NCBI RefSeq assembly: GCF_021389955.1 | Contig: NZ_CP089980.1 | Span: 3,157,001 to 3,221,000, forward strand | Direction of reading: 5' to 3' | DNA: 64,000 nt | DNA from: Fulvivirga maritima | GTDB taxonomy: Bacteria; Bacteroidota; Bacteroidia; Cytophagales; Cyclobacteriaceae | Shown here: one piece after another, positions 27,165-36,880 of the stretch | How positions within the stretch are numbered: the stretch's first letter is position 1 | How the letters are laid out: each line of letters opens with the position of its first letter | Notes under the pieces: generated by a model | What the model was told of the DNA's origin: nothing | Databases searched by the model: none | Seen by the model: only the letters and a program-made list of their open reading frames with translations | Position numbers and translations under genes: made by a program

Positions 27165-28595
27165 ATGGATCAGGAAATACACTTTAACAAAACGAAAATT
27201 GTGGCTACAGTGGGCCCAGCCTCTAATGAGAAAGATATGCTTCGAAAGCTTATGCAAGAGGGGGTGGATATTTTTAGGTTGAACTTTTCTCATGGTACAC
27301 ATGATGATCACTCTAAAGTGATTCAATATGTTCGTGAGTTAAATGATGAGCTAGGAACCCATGTTTGTTTACTTCAAGATTTGCAAGGCCCTAAAATCAG
27401 ATTGGGAGAAGTAGAAAAGGGGGCAGAAATCACTACTGGACAAAAATTTATTATTACTACCGAAGAAATGGTAGGTACTAGTGAAAAAGCCAGTACTGTT
27501 TATCAAGGTCTGCCAGATGATGTAGAGGCAGGAGATATGATCCTTATCGATGATGGTAAGATCGAACTTAAAGTGACTGGTAAAAATGGAAGAGAAGTTG
27601 AAACTGAAGTAGTATTCGGTGGTAAACTGAAATCTAGAAAAGGTATTAACATGCCTTATACTAAGGTGTCTGCTCCTTCATTAACCGAAAAAGATGTTGC
27701 TGACTTAGAATTTGGCTTACCTCATGATATTGAATGGGTAGCGCTTTCTTTCGTTAGATCAGCTGAAGATATTCGTGACCTGAGAAGAAGAATAGAAGCA
27801 GCCGGAAAAACAAGCCGTATTATAGCTAAGGTAGAAAAGCCAGAGGCTATTAAAAATATAGATGAGATCATAGAAGAGACTGACGCTGTAATGGTAGCCA
27901 GAGGTGACCTGGGTGTGGAGATCTTCATGGAAGAAGTGCCTATGGCGCAGAAAATGATCGTAGAAAAATGTAATAAACTGGCTAAGCCTGTAATCATAGC
28001 TACTCAAATGATGGAGAGTATGATTGAAAACCCCAGGCCTACCAGAGCGGAAACTAATGACGTGGCTAACGCTGTAATGGATGGTGCTGATGCATTAATG
28101 CTTTCTGCTGAAACAGCTGCCGGTCTTTTCCCTGTAGAGGTAATACGTAGTATGGTGAAAACTATTACTAGTGTAGAAAGACAGGCTGATGTATACTTTA
28201 AGCATGAAGTGCCTGATAAAGAAGATCCTTTATTCCATAACAATGCGTTAATTCTTAATGCTTGTAGATTAGCACAAACTACTAAAGCTAGTGCTATTGT
28301 GGGTATGACAGCTTCAGGTTATACTGCTTTTAAATTAGCAGCGCACAGACCTAAAGGTAATATCTTCATCTTCACTCATAACAGACCTTTGCTTAACACT
28401 ATGAACCTTATCTGGGGTGTAAGAGGTTTCTATTATGATAAAGCAGAGTCTACTGACCATACTTTTGCTGATATTGAAGAGATCTTGAAAAGCAATGGAT
28501 ATATCCATCAAGGAGATGTGTTTATAACTACAGCTAGTATGCCTCTTAAAGAGAGAGGAAGAACAAATACTATAAAGCTTAATATAGTAGAGTAA
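27165..28595 (+). CDS. pyk: Pyruvate kinase
   Basis: Final glycolytic enzyme, making pyruvate and ATP from phosphoenolpyruvate and ADP. Substrate and metal ligands are visible in RLNFSHG, IIAKVEKPEAIKNIDEI (catalytic Lys and Glu) and MVARGDLGVE, with ATQMMESMI next. The 476 residues cover A, B and C domains, with the C domain starting at about 345. It is preceded by the IPExxxVDY gene in one transcription unit and followed by a convergent hairpin. Confidence 0.97.
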   Translation: MDQEIHFNKTKIVATVGPASNEKDMLRKLMQEGVDIFRLNFSHGTHDDHSKVIQYVRELNDELGTHVCLLQDLQGPKIRLGEVEKGAEITTGQKFIITTEEMVGTSEKASTVYQGLPDDVEAGDMILIDDGKIELKVTGKNGREVETEVVFGGKLKSRKGINMPYTKVSAPSLTEKDVADLEFGLPHDIEWVALSFVRSAEDIRDLRRRIEAAGKTSRIIAKVEKPEAIKNIDEIIEETDAVMVARGDLGVEIFMEEVPMAQKMIVEKCNKLAKPVIIATQMMESMIENPRPTRAETNDVANAVMDGADALMLSAETAAGLFPVEVIRSMVKTITSVERQADVYFKHEVPDKEDPLFHNNALILNACRLAQTTKASAIVGMTASGYTAFKLAAHRPKGNIFIFTHNRPLLNTMNLIWGVRGFYYDKAESTDHTFADIEEILKSNGYIHQGDVFITTASMPLKERGRTNTIKLNIVE

Positions 28596-28618
28596 GAAGA
28601 AGACTTCTTAATAATATA

Positions 28619-28699
28619 AAAGAGGTTGTATCAATAATAGTTACTTCTCATTAGAGAGTGTCAGCATGACTTAAAAGTAACTTTTGATGCAACCTCTTT
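28619..28699. terminator. Long imperfect hairpin between pyk and the convergent gene
   Basis: Outer arms 28619-28634 and 28684-28699 pair over 16 positions with one G-U (AAAGAGGTTGTATCAA with TTGATGCAACCTCTTT). Inner arms AGTTACTT (28639-28646) and AAGTAACT (28675-28682) extend the stem. It probably ends transcription from both sides. The length is greater than most terminators. Confidence 0.65.
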
Positions 28700-28726
28700 C
28701 TTTATATATAAGGTTATCTTTTTTGA

Positions 28727-30277
28727 TTACAGTTCATTGCTAGGAGGCACGAGTATTACGCTTTCTTCTTTATCTACAGCCACCATACCAGCAGGATCAC
28801 CTTTCCTCTTTCTTACAAATTTTCTGGGAGTAACTATTACAGGACATAGCGTATCGTTTTTCCTTTTTGAATAGTATGCGGCTAGCTGTGCGGCCTTTTC
28901 TATGACATGCTGAGGGAAGCTTTTTCCTGCCTGATGTTTAATAAGTACATGTGAGCCACTTACATCTTTGGCATGTAGCCATAAATCATCTTTATAGGCA
29001 TATTGCTGCAGCAACAGATCATTATTTCGTGCGTTTTTACCCACCCATAAGTGCCAATTATTATACACAAAACTCATAAACGGCTTCGGCTGCTGCTCAT
29101 TTTTTTCAGAGTTATTTTGCTTTGTAAGGCCTTTTAAGGTTTTAAGGTCCTCTGTGCTCTCAATGTTTTCTTTTTTCAGCATTAACTCCAGCAGAAGGTC
29201 TTCTTTCTGAGCAAGATTTTTCTTTAGAGCTTTTACCTCCAGCGCCTGGTTTTTGGCTTTACGATAATAGTTCTCAGCATTTTTTTGAGGCGAAAGGTCT
29301 CGTTTTAGTTTAATGCTGATAGGGCTATTATTGTCATAAAAATTATCAAGAGTGGCTTCTGTAGATCTTGGAGAGATATTATGCAGATTAGCCATAATAA
29401 TATCTGCCAGCTGACTGTAGTTTTGGTTTTGCTCTATTCCTTTGAGCTTATCTCCTGTTTTTTTGATATAGCCTTCACTCTTCCTTATGTTTTTTTCAAT
29501 ATCAGAAAGCAGTTGTTTTTTGAGCTGACGGATGCTTTCATCAGAAATATATTTTATAAAAAAGTGATTTAAGGCCTCAACGGGATCGTTGAATTCTTCT
29601 ATTACATTGCCAGTGTAAATGAGGCTAAGCGTAAGCTTTTCATTGATTTCGGTAATATGAAAATCAGGAGATTCCAGCTGTTTTAGTACTGTTTGTATAG
29701 CTTCCCATTTCTGCTCCGTAGTTAGGGAGTCATAGTTAATACTTTTGAAATAGTCTTTTATGACCGGACCAAAAGTGGGGAAGAGCTTTTTAAAATTGCC
29801 TTCTTCTTTTATGAAGTGATCATAACTTTGGCCAATAGATCTATCGAGCTCATTAATGTTTATATCGAAATCATTTTTAAGGCCTTTTTTAAAGATTTCT
29901 ATGATAGTCTCTTCTTTGAAAAGAATAATGTTAGAGCGGTTGCCGTGCATTTTAAAGAGCAGCTGATAGCCCTCTGTGAATTGCAGGGCAAAACAGCGTT
30001 CGTTAAGAAACATGCGTATCCCCGTCACTTTTTTGCTGATAATATCCTCGAAAAGATCTACGCTGTTTTTTCTGGCTCTGCTAAAATTGTTGGGCAGAGA
30101 CAGGCAGCAAAAAGCAGGAGAAAGATGAGCTTTTATATAGATATCATCTTTGCCGGCAAAAGCGAATATGAGTTCGTTTTTGTTTTGAGTAAAGCATTCT
30201 ACCAGTTCTGCATTATTAAGTTGAGGAGTAAGTGAATTGGTAAGATGCTTTAAAAAGTAGTAGTTATTATGCATCAA
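28727..30277 (-). CDS. NFACT family protein (RqcH/Rqc2-like)
   Basis: 516 residues. The NFACT-N domain covers about 1-200, the middle is helical with coiled coils (250-390), and NFACT-R is at about 395-500 (WHLWVGKNARNNDLLLQ, DLWLHAKDVSGSHVLIK). RqcH proteins bind stalled 50S-peptidyl-tRNA complexes and add Ala tails for degradation. Only the family is certain; tailing activity is inferred. It shares strand and close spacing with the MBL hydrolase gene, which ends right at its start (one base between). Confidence 0.85.
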   Translation of the reverse strand: MMHNNYYFLKHLTNSLTPQLNNAELVECFTQNKNELIFAFAGKDDIYIKAHLSPAFCCLSLPNNFSRARKNSVDLFEDIISKKVTGIRMFLNERCFALQFTEGYQLLFKMHGNRSNIILFKEETIIEIFKKGLKNDFDININELDRSIGQSYDHFIKEEGNFKKLFPTFGPVIKDYFKSINYDSLTTEQKWEAIQTVLKQLESPDFHITEINEKLTLSLIYTGNVIEEFNDPVEALNHFFIKYISDESIRQLKKQLLSDIEKNIRKSEGYIKKTGDKLKGIEQNQNYSQLADIIMANLHNISPRSTEATLDNFYDNNSPISIKLKRDLSPQKNAENYYRKAKNQALEVKALKKNLAQKEDLLLELMLKKENIESTEDLKTLKGLTKQNNSEKNEQQPKPFMSFVYNNWHLWVGKNARNNDLLLQQYAYKDDLWLHAKDVSGSHVLIKHQAGKSFPQHVIEKAAQLAAYYSKRKNDTLCPVIVTPRKFVRKRKGDPAGMVAVDKEESVILVPPSNEL

Positions 30278-31039
30278 TTAAATCTCTATTGTTAATCCAT
30301 CGTAAGCAAGATGAACGTTTTCAGGGAGAGTTGGTTCTATTTCTTTATGTAGCCCCATTTTGTGGCTAATGTGCGTAAGATAGGTTTTTTCTGCGTTTAT
30401 TTCTTTGGCCAGAGCAAGTGCTTCTTCCAGATTGAAATGCGAAATATGATGTTCTTTTTGCAGTGCATTTAGCAGTAGCACCTTGGAGCCTTTTATCTTT
30501 TCTTTTTGCTCCTCGCTTATATAGTTAGCGTCTGTTATATAGGTGAAATCTTTTATTCTAAACCCAAAAACAGGAAGCTTGAGGTGCATTACTTCTATAG
30601 GCGTAAATTCAACTCCTTCTACCTCAAAAGGCTGTCCGGTAATTTCGTTTACACGGATTTGAGGGACGCCCGGATATTTTTTTTCAGCAAAAGCATAGCT
30701 AAACTCTTGCTTTAGCTGATCTATTACCCTGCTGCGAGCATAAATGGGCATGTCCTTTTGCTGTTTAAAGTTAAAGGCGCGCACATCATCCAGGCCAGCG
30801 GTATGGTCTTTATGCTCATGGGTGAAGATAATAGCATCGAGCTGGGTGATTCTTTCTCTTAAAACCTGATTTCTGAAATCAGGCCCGGTATCAATGATGA
30901 AGCTTTTGCCTTCTATTTCTATATGTATAGAGGTACGCGTTCTTTTATCATGATAATCCAGAGATTTGCACACTTCGCAGTCACATGCAATAACTGGTAC
31001 CCCTTGAGATGTGCCGGTGCCTAGTGTGGTTACCTTCAC
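30278..31039 (-). CDS. PhnP-like MBL-fold metallo-hydrolase
   Basis: 253-residue metallo-beta-lactamase-fold protein. The metal site is in FTHEHKDHTAGLDD, with further ligands in IDTGPDF, EVMHLKLPVFGF and LTHISHKMGLHKE. Like PhnP it has an extra Cys cluster near the N-terminus (ACDCEVCKS), likely a structural zinc site. PhnP cleaves cyclic ribose phosphates, but no phosphonate genes lie nearby, so the substrate here is open. Its start overlaps the upstream gene by four bases. Confidence 0.85.
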   Translation of the reverse strand: MKVTTLGTGTSQGVPVIACDCEVCKSLDYHDKRTRTSIHIEIEGKSFIIDTGPDFRNQVLRERITQLDAIIFTHEHKDHTAGLDDVRAFNFKQQKDMPIYARSRVIDQLKQEFSYAFAEKKYPGVPQIRVNEITGQPFEVEGVEFTPIEVMHLKLPVFGFRIKDFTYITDANYISEEQKEKIKGSKVLLLNALQKEHHISHFNLEEALALAKEINAEKTYLTHISHKMGLHKEIEPTLPENVHLAYDGLTIEI

Positions 31040-31311
31040 AACTCAAGAGACGTTTGTGCCAGTTCATGATATAGCTTTTGGTTTTTCTCACTCAGCTGGT
31101 CCTTATTTATAGATACGGTCTTTATAATGTCTAACAGGCAATTGATTTTACCATCAAGGGCAAAATACTTGTTCACAACTATTACTCTGTTATCATTAAG
31201 TACGCACCAGCCAGATTTGAAATTGCCTTTTTCATATCTTAATATATACTCTGTCTCAGCAAGCAGATCTTCTAGCTTATTTAAAAAGTGATGAGAGTAT
31301 TTGATAGTCAT
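31036..31311 (-). CDS. Small conserved-type protein of unknown function
   Basis: 91 residues, no signal peptide. The N-terminal half (LEDLLAETEYILRYEKGNFKSGWCVLNDNRVIVVNKYFALDG) looks like an alpha-beta unit and the C-terminal half is helical. I recall similar sequences in Cytophagales, always of unknown role. It lies two bases after the receiver protein gene and overlaps the MBL gene by four bases, so it belongs to one tight unit. Confidence 0.7.
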   Translation of the reverse strand: MTIKYSHHFLNKLEDLLAETEYILRYEKGNFKSGWCVLNDNRVIVVNKYFALDGKINCLLDIIKTVSINKDQLSEKNQKLYHELAQTSLEL

Positions 31312-31313
31312 TA

Positions 31314-31682
31314 TCAGCTATGTTTTTTCACCGCATTTACTAACGCGTCATAATCTAAAGGTTTAATAAGGTATTCATTAATGCCTACCTCATCAAAATC
31401 AGTTTTTGAATAGTTTTTGTAATTTCCAGAAATAGCTATGATAGGAATATTTGCCTTTTTACTGTCACTAAGACCGCGTATTTTTTTGGCTAATTCCATA
31501 CCGTTAGCACCCGGTAAAATGATGTCCAGAATTAAAACATCATAGTCACCACCTTCTATTTCACTTAAAACTTTAGTGCCTGATTTTATGCCTTTAAAGT
31601 CATATCCCTGTCCTTGAAAAATTTTCTTTGATAGGGTTTGGATTACTGGACTGTCATCCGCAAGTAAGATTTTCTTTGCCAT
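31314..31682 (-). CDS. Single-domain response regulator (receiver only)
   Basis: 122-residue CheY-like receiver without output domain. Acidic pocket LADDSPVIQ, phospho-acceptor Asp in DVLILDIILPGANG, switch residue in PIIAISG and Lys in EYLIKPLDYD. It begins 11 bases after the hybrid kinase, so it is the likely partner that receives phosphate from the kinase's Hpt domain. Confidence 0.9.
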   Translation of the reverse strand: MAKKILLADDSPVIQTLSKKIFQGQGYDFKGIKSGTKVLSEIEGGDYDVLILDIILPGANGMELAKKIRGLSDSKKANIPIIAISGNYKNYSKTDFDEVGINEYLIKPLDYDALVNAVKKHS

Positions 31683-31693
31683 CTATTATCAAT

Positions 31694-34051
31694 TTAAGTA
31701 ACTAAATTCCCAACTACGTTTAAAAACGAATTGTACAATACTTTTAAGGTGGACAGGTCAGCTTCAAAATTATGATAATTTTTTGTTTTTATCTTGTCTT
31801 CCATTAATTCTGCCTGATATGCTATTTTTTCTACCCCTAGGGTAGAAGCATTACCTTTTAATGTATGTAACAGTACTAATGTTTCTTCAAACTGCTTTTC
31901 CTTGAAAGTTGTACGTATATCTTCCAGTTGTTGTTTGCACTCCTTATCAAATTCTAACAATGTTTCGTTTAAAACCTCTGTTCCTGCATATTTACGCAAA
32001 GTTTCTAAGGTAGCCATGTCAATATCTGATAAAAGCGCATTATCGGACTTTTGAATATTGATTTCTTCGGTAGAATCATCACTAGTCCATGCTTCTACTT
32101 TTTGTATAAGCATAGCCGGCTTTATGGGCTTGGCCACAACGTCATTCATGCCCGCTGCTATGAATTTTTCTTTATCGCTATCTATAGAGTAGGCAGTCAT
32201 GGCTATGATAGGAGGAGTATAAGCACATTCCTGTTTAATCTTAGTAGTAGTTTGGTAGCCATCCATGTCTGGCATTTGGATGTCCATGAGTATGATGTCG
32301 AACACATCATTTTTGCAATATTTTAAAGCTTTAGCCCCACTATTAGCTGTAGTTACTTTACAACCTGCATTTTTGAGTATCTCTAATGCCAGGTCAAGGT
32401 TTACTTTATTATCATCTACCAGTAGCACTTTGGGTTGATGCTGTAGTAATTTAGGCGGCGTTTGGTTGTTTTCCATGTTAGGCACAAAATCAGTTACCCG
32501 ATTAGCCTGGAAGGTGAAGTAAAAAGTACTTCCTTTTCCAGGTTCTGATTTTAGCTGTAAATCTCCGTTTAAGAGTTTTATAATCTTTTTGGAAATGTGT
32601 AAGCCCAGGCCGGTGCCTTTATAAGATTTACTGCTAGAGCTATCCAGCTGAGTGAAGCTGGAGAATATTTTTTCCTGATCGTCAGCGTCTATTCCTATGC
32701 CGGAGTCTGTAACACTACCGCTTAAGATAATGGTGTTTTCTGTCTCTTGCTTTTTAAAATTAAGCTCTACATGTACAGTGCCATGTTCTGGTGTGAATTT
32801 TATAGCGTTAGACACCAGGTTGGAGTAAATCTGAATGAGTTTGGTTTCATCAGATGAAATGAGCTTAGGCACGCTGGAGTCTATCCGGTGAGTAAGCGTT
32901 ACTTGCTTTTGTTCTGCCTGCTGGTTGTATAGGAGCTGAATTTTATTGAGTAGCTCTTTACTATCTACCACGGAGTGGTTAATAGTCATTTTTCCTGCTT
33001 CTATTTTAGATAGGTCCAGCAGGTCATTCAATATGTTTAGTAGTACTTCTGAAGAGCTTTTAAGAGCTTTAAGATGGTCTTTTTGTTTTCCGGAAAGATT
33101 AGATTCATCTAATAGATGCAGCATTCCCATTATTCCGTTCAGAGGAGTGCGTATTTCATGGCTCATATTGGCCAGAAAGCGTTCTTTTACTTTTAGAGAT
33201 TTCTCTACTATCTCTTTAGAGCGTTGTAATTCGTTGTGAGTTTTTGTGAGCTCAGATATGTCTCTGGCTACCCCTTCTACATAAAGCGGAATATCTTCTT
33301 CATCACTAATAATTCTGATATTACAGATACAGTGAATTAAGGTGCCATCTTTATGAAGCAGATCCGCTTCAAAGTTTCTTACGCTTTTTGATTCAGTAAG
33401 CTTACGAATGAGAAATGCTGTTTTTCTGCTGCTGCTGTAGTAATCGATAATGTCTTTGCCCAGAATTTCTTCTTCTTCATATCCTATGATATCAGTAACA
33501 GAAGGGCTGAGCATAATCACTTTGCCATCGAAGTCGAACCTGAAATATAAATCCTGAAAAGATTCGAAGATGTTTCTGAATTTCTCCTCACTAACTATGA
33601 GGTTTATTTTCGATTGCATCTTCTCAGTAATGTCATGAGCAAGGCCTGATATGCCTATAATCTCACCCATAGAATCATAAATAGGAGTGAGGAACACTTC
33701 TTTCCATGAGTGCCATCCTCCTGCTTCTATTCTTATTTCGAAGTCTATAGACTTACCTTTGCGGGCTTCGTCATACTTTCTTTTCCAGAAGGTCTCCGCT
33801 TCTTCGGTTTTAACCTTGCCGCGGCTTTCATAACCAATAAGGCTATCAGTGTCTTTTTGCAGAAAGTGCCTGAAGTAATTCTGATTAAAAGAAATGAGCT
33901 CCAGTTCTGTGTTTACAGCCCATATAATGAGTGATCCGCCTTCTAAAATAGCGTTAGTAAAAGCTATTTTGTTTTGCTCATCATATAAGCGCTGTTTTAG
34001 CTCATCTACTTTATGTTCCAGCTTCTCCGTTTTTTTGGCATTACTCTTCAC
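31694..34051 (-). CDS. Hybrid sensor histidine kinase with PAS, receiver and Hpt domains
   Basis: 785 residues, no membrane helix, so a cytosolic sensor. Order: short coiled coil, PAS (about 30-145), PAS (155-270), HisKA with phospho-His298 (ANMSHEIRTPLNGI), ATPase domain with GTGLGLHISKK (to about 515), receiver with Asp590 (ILMDIQMPDMDG), and Hpt with His729 (LLHTLKGNASTLG). This is a complete phosphorelay in one chain, ending in an Hpt that could pass phosphate to the lone receiver encoded next. The signal is unknown. Confidence 0.93.
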   Translation of the reverse strand: MKSNAKKTEKLEHKVDELKQRLYDEQNKIAFTNAILEGGSLIIWAVNTELELISFNQNYFRHFLQKDTDSLIGYESRGKVKTEEAETFWKRKYDEARKGKSIDFEIRIEAGGWHSWKEVFLTPIYDSMGEIIGISGLAHDITEKMQSKINLIVSEEKFRNIFESFQDLYFRFDFDGKVIMLSPSVTDIIGYEEEEILGKDIIDYYSSSRKTAFLIRKLTESKSVRNFEADLLHKDGTLIHCICNIRIISDEEDIPLYVEGVARDISELTKTHNELQRSKEIVEKSLKVKERFLANMSHEIRTPLNGIMGMLHLLDESNLSGKQKDHLKALKSSSEVLLNILNDLLDLSKIEAGKMTINHSVVDSKELLNKIQLLYNQQAEQKQVTLTHRIDSSVPKLISSDETKLIQIYSNLVSNAIKFTPEHGTVHVELNFKKQETENTIILSGSVTDSGIGIDADDQEKIFSSFTQLDSSSSKSYKGTGLGLHISKKIIKLLNGDLQLKSEPGKGSTFYFTFQANRVTDFVPNMENNQTPPKLLQHQPKVLLVDDNKVNLDLALEILKNAGCKVTTANSGAKALKYCKNDVFDIILMDIQMPDMDGYQTTTKIKQECAYTPPIIAMTAYSIDSDKEKFIAAGMNDVVAKPIKPAMLIQKVEAWTSDDSTEEINIQKSDNALLSDIDMATLETLRKYAGTEVLNETLLEFDKECKQQLEDIRTTFKEKQFEETLVLLHTLKGNASTLGVEKIAYQAELMEDKIKTKNYHNFEADLSTLKVLYNSFLNVVGNLVT

Positions 34052-34148
34052 GCTGTGAATATACTTAATTATAACTTAATGTATTATTGACACAATAGTC
34101 TTTTGGTATAGTAAAGTTAATAACAGTATTTTTGTTATAAAACGGAGC

Positions 34149-35057
34149 GTGAAATTCTTAATAGTAATAGTAGGACCCACAGCAGTAGGTAAAACGAGTT
34201 TTAGCATAGAGATGGCCCAATTTTTTGGTACTGAGGTGGTTTCAGTAGATTCACGACAGGTGTTTAAAGAATTGGAGATAGGCACTGCCAAGCCTACGCA
34301 GGAGGAACAGGCTCAGGCAATACATCATTTTGTAGATTCTCATTCTATTCATGAAGATTTTAATGCGGGTGATTTTGAGCGAGAAGCTCTGCTACTGCTG
34401 GAAGAACTATATAAAAAACATGATGTGGTTGTGCTTACCGGCGGCTCCGGTTTATATGTGAAGGCTCTTACCGATGGAATGGCTGAGATGCCTCAAGTAC
34501 CTGCAGAGGTGAGAGATGAGCTTAAAAAAGAGGCTGCAGAAAATGGACTTGAAAAACTATTAAATGAGCTTAACGACAAAGATCCGGAGTACTTTGCTGA
34601 AGTAGATGTAAATAATCCGCAGCGTGTGATTAGAGCTTTAGAGGTTATACGCGGTACAGGTCAGAAATACTCAGAACTACGAAAGGATAGTAAAAAAGAA
34701 AGGCCTTTTAATACTATAAAAATAGGGCTGGAGCGCCCTAGAGAGGAGTTATATGCGCGTATAGACTTAAGAATGGATCAGATGATAGAAGAGGGGTTGT
34801 TTGATGAAGCTGAATCATTTCATAAATTTAAGCATATTAATGCGCTGCAAACGGTAGGTTACAAGGAGATCTTTGACTATTTGGATGGTGAATATGATTA
34901 TGAAGAAGCAGTAAGGCTATTAAAAAGAAACTCCAGAAGATATGCCAAAAGGCAGATGACCTGGTTTAGGAAAGATGATGAAACAGTTTGGTTTCATCCT
35001 AAAGATAAAGAGGAGGCGCTGAGTTATATAAAGCAGCGTATGGAAAAAGGAAGATGA
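34149..35057 (+). CDS. miaA: tRNA dimethylallyltransferase
   Basis: Adds the isopentenyl group to A37 of tRNAs that read UNN codons. P-loop GPTAVGKTSF at residues 8-17, SVDSRQVFKELEIGTAKP, and GGSGLYVKALTDG are the family blocks; a KR-rich C-terminus binds tRNA. The start is GTG at 34149. 302 residues, typical length. The thioredoxin-like gene follows after 44 bases. Confidence 0.95.
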   Translation: MKFLIVIVGPTAVGKTSFSIEMAQFFGTEVVSVDSRQVFKELEIGTAKPTQEEQAQAIHHFVDSHSIHEDFNAGDFEREALLLLEELYKKHDVVVLTGGSGLYVKALTDGMAEMPQVPAEVRDELKKEAAENGLEKLLNELNDKDPEYFAEVDVNNPQRVIRALEVIRGTGQKYSELRKDSKKERPFNTIKIGLERPREELYARIDLRMDQMIEEGLFDEAESFHKFKHINALQTVGYKEIFDYLDGEYDYEEAVRLLKRNSRRYAKRQMTWFRKDDETVWFHPKDKEEALSYIKQRMEKGR

Positions 35058-35101
35058 AATTTTTTTAAATACAATCACGTTTACAGATAAAACCTGAAGA
35101 A

Positions 35102-35674
35102 ATGAAGAAAGCTTTTTTAAGTATTTATGCCCCGTTGTTACTCATAGTTTTTATAGGAAGCTCTGCTTTTCTTATGCAAGAAAAAGACAGCCAACCTGAA
35201 ATTAAAGCTGAAGAAGGAGCGGTAAAATGGTATAGCTTTGAAGAGGCGGTAGCCAAATCAAAAGAAGAGAAGAAAAAGGTTTTTGTGGATGTATATACTG
35301 ACTGGTGTGGATGGTGTAAAGTGATGGATAAAAACACTTTCAATCAGCCTGACATAGCTAAGTATTTAAACGAAAATTTTTATCCTGTAAAGCTTAATGC
35401 TGAGCAAAGAGACTCAATAGTTTTTAAAGGCACTGTTTTTAAATTTGTGCCTTCTGGCAGAAAGGGATATCATGAGTTAGCGGCGGCATTACTTCAAAAT
35501 AAACTTAGCTACCCCACAGTAGTATTTTTAGATGAAGATTTCAATATGATTCAACCCGTTCCGGGGTATCAAAAGCCAGAAATGTTTGATCAGATTATTA
35601 AGTTTATTGGTGGAGATCATTATAAAGACACCAAATGGACTGAATGGCAAAAGGAATATCAGGCGGCTAACTAG
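35102..35674 (+). CDS. Exported thioredoxin-like protein
   Basis: 190 residues with an N-terminal hydrophobic segment (about 5-24) acting as signal or anchor, then a thioredoxin fold of the Thioredoxin_7 type. The redox motif is WCGWC (Cys69, Cys72), with the cis-Pro at SYPTVVFLDED. Likely a periplasmic thiol reductase or chaperone-like oxidoreductase. Its stop abuts the stop of the convergent TRIC-like gene. Confidence 0.85.
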   Translation: MKKAFLSIYAPLLLIVFIGSSAFLMQEKDSQPEIKAEEGAVKWYSFEEAVAKSKEEKKKVFVDVYTDWCGWCKVMDKNTFNQPDIAKYLNENFYPVKLNAEQRDSIVFKGTVFKFVPSGRKGYHELAAALLQNKLSYPTVVFLDEDFNMIQPVPGYQKPEMFDQIIKFIGGDHYKDTKWTEWQKEYQAAN

Positions 35675-36283
35675 TTAAGCTCTCATTTTAGGAAGAGACA
35701 GATTGTATTTAATAGCTACTATCCTTATTACTATAATGGTGAGTACGGTAGCTATATAATTGATGTTCGGAGAGAAAATTTGATATTTATCTAGCAAGAA
35801 GAAAACTAAAGCCCCTGAAAGACAGGCGGTAGCATAGATCTCTTTTCTGAAAATAAGCGGAATTTCATTACAGAGCATATCTCTAATCACACCGCCCACT
35901 ACGGCTGATACCATTCCCATAGTAATGGCTAGTCCTTCATTGATGCCTAAGTTCAGTGTTTTTTGCATGCCACTGATGGTGAAAAGCGCAATTCCTACTG
36001 TATCAAACACGAAGAAGGTTCTGTGCATGCTCACAATGTATTTCCTAAATATGAAGGTGAAAGGTAAGGCCAAAAGTATAACTATAGCATAATTAAGGTC
36101 ATGCACCCAGGTGACAGGGTAGCTGCCCAGCAGTACATCGCGCGTGGTGCCACCGCCTACAGCTGTGACAAAGCCTATTACTGTGGCTCCGAAAATGTCC
36201 ATATCCTTTTTTGCCGCCAGGCGAATGCCGCTTATGGCAAACACAAAAGTACCGATGATGTCTAGTGCGTAGAGTAAATTCAT
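35675..36283 (-). CDS. TRIC/UPF0126 family membrane protein
   Basis: 202 residues with seven predicted helices and two glycine-rich repeats, AISGIRLAAKKDMDIFGA with VGGGTTRDVLLG in the first half and ISGMQKTL with VGGVIRDML in the second. This internal duplication is the mark of the UPF0126 (YicG/YadS) family, related to trimeric cation channels and proposed by others to move glycine. Precise transport function is not shown by the sequence. Confidence 0.88.
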   Translation of the reverse strand: MNLLYALDIIGTFVFAISGIRLAAKKDMDIFGATVIGFVTAVGGGTTRDVLLGSYPVTWVHDLNYAIVILLALPFTFIFRKYIVSMHRTFFVFDTVGIALFTISGMQKTLNLGINEGLAITMGMVSAVVGGVIRDMLCNEIPLIFRKEIYATACLSGALVFFLLDKYQIFSPNINYIATVLTIIVIRIVAIKYNLSLPKMRA

Positions 36284-36367
36284 AAGTGTAAATGTTCAAT
36301 GCTAAATAAAATATTTCATAGATATGCTAGACTACTATTTGTATTTTTTATTGGAGGTGCAATTACT

Positions 36368-36375
36368 TAACTTTG
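36368..36375 (+). promoter_or_regulatory. Candidate -7 promoter box for the FKBP gene
   Basis: TAACTTTG is an exact fit to the Bacteroidota -7 element TAnnTTTG and lies about 50 bases before the ATG. A TTTG at 36338-36341 could be the upstream box, but the spacing (26 bases) is long. Confidence 0.35.
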
Positions 36376-36424
36376 TGCTTCCTTGAAAATCAAGGATTAA
36401 ATCAGAAAAATAAAATTACAAATC

Positions 36425-36853
36425 ATGTCTGAAGCAAAAAAAGGCGACAGAGTAAAAGTACATTATACTGGGAAACTAAAAGACGGGTCTGTATTCGATT
36501 CTTCTAAAGATAGAGAACCTCTTGAGTTTGAGTTAGGTTCGGGAATGATGATTGCCGGTTTTGATAAGGCGGTTACAGGAATGAAAATTGGCGATAGTAA
36601 AACGGCTGATATACCTGCAGACGAAGGTTACGGACAGAAAAATGCAGAGATGGTTGTAGAGGTGCCTAAAGCTCAGCTTCCTGCTGATCTTAAACCAGAA
36701 GTAGGACAGCAACTGGCTATGCAACAGCCTAACGGTCAGTCTATTCCTGTATTAGTAACAAAAGTTGAAGCAGAAACAATAGAAATAGATGCTAATCACC
36801 CATTAGCTGGAAAAGATCTTGTATTTGATATAGAACTTGTTTCTATTAACTAA
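36425..36853 (+). CDS. FKBP-type peptidyl-prolyl isomerase, SlyD-like
   Basis: 142 residues. FKBP halves GDRVKVHYTGKLKDGSVFDSS and KDLVFDIELVSI flank an inserted flap domain (about 65-115), as in SlyD, which gives chaperone activity. No His-rich metal-binding tail is present and there is no signal peptide, so it is cytosolic. Followed by a strong terminator. Confidence 0.9.
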   Translation: MSEAKKGDRVKVHYTGKLKDGSVFDSSKDREPLEFELGSGMMIAGFDKAVTGMKIGDSKTADIPADEGYGQKNAEMVVEVPKAQLPADLKPEVGQQLAMQQPNGQSIPVLVTKVEAETIEIDANHPLAGKDLVFDIELVSIN

Positions 36854-36880
36854 TAGTTTTAAAGAAACGAGCATAAAAAA

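Noticed and set aside
29816-30235. Plus-strand ORF of 139 residues inside the NFACT gene
   Set aside because: Lies wholly antisense to a well-supported gene and shows no domain.
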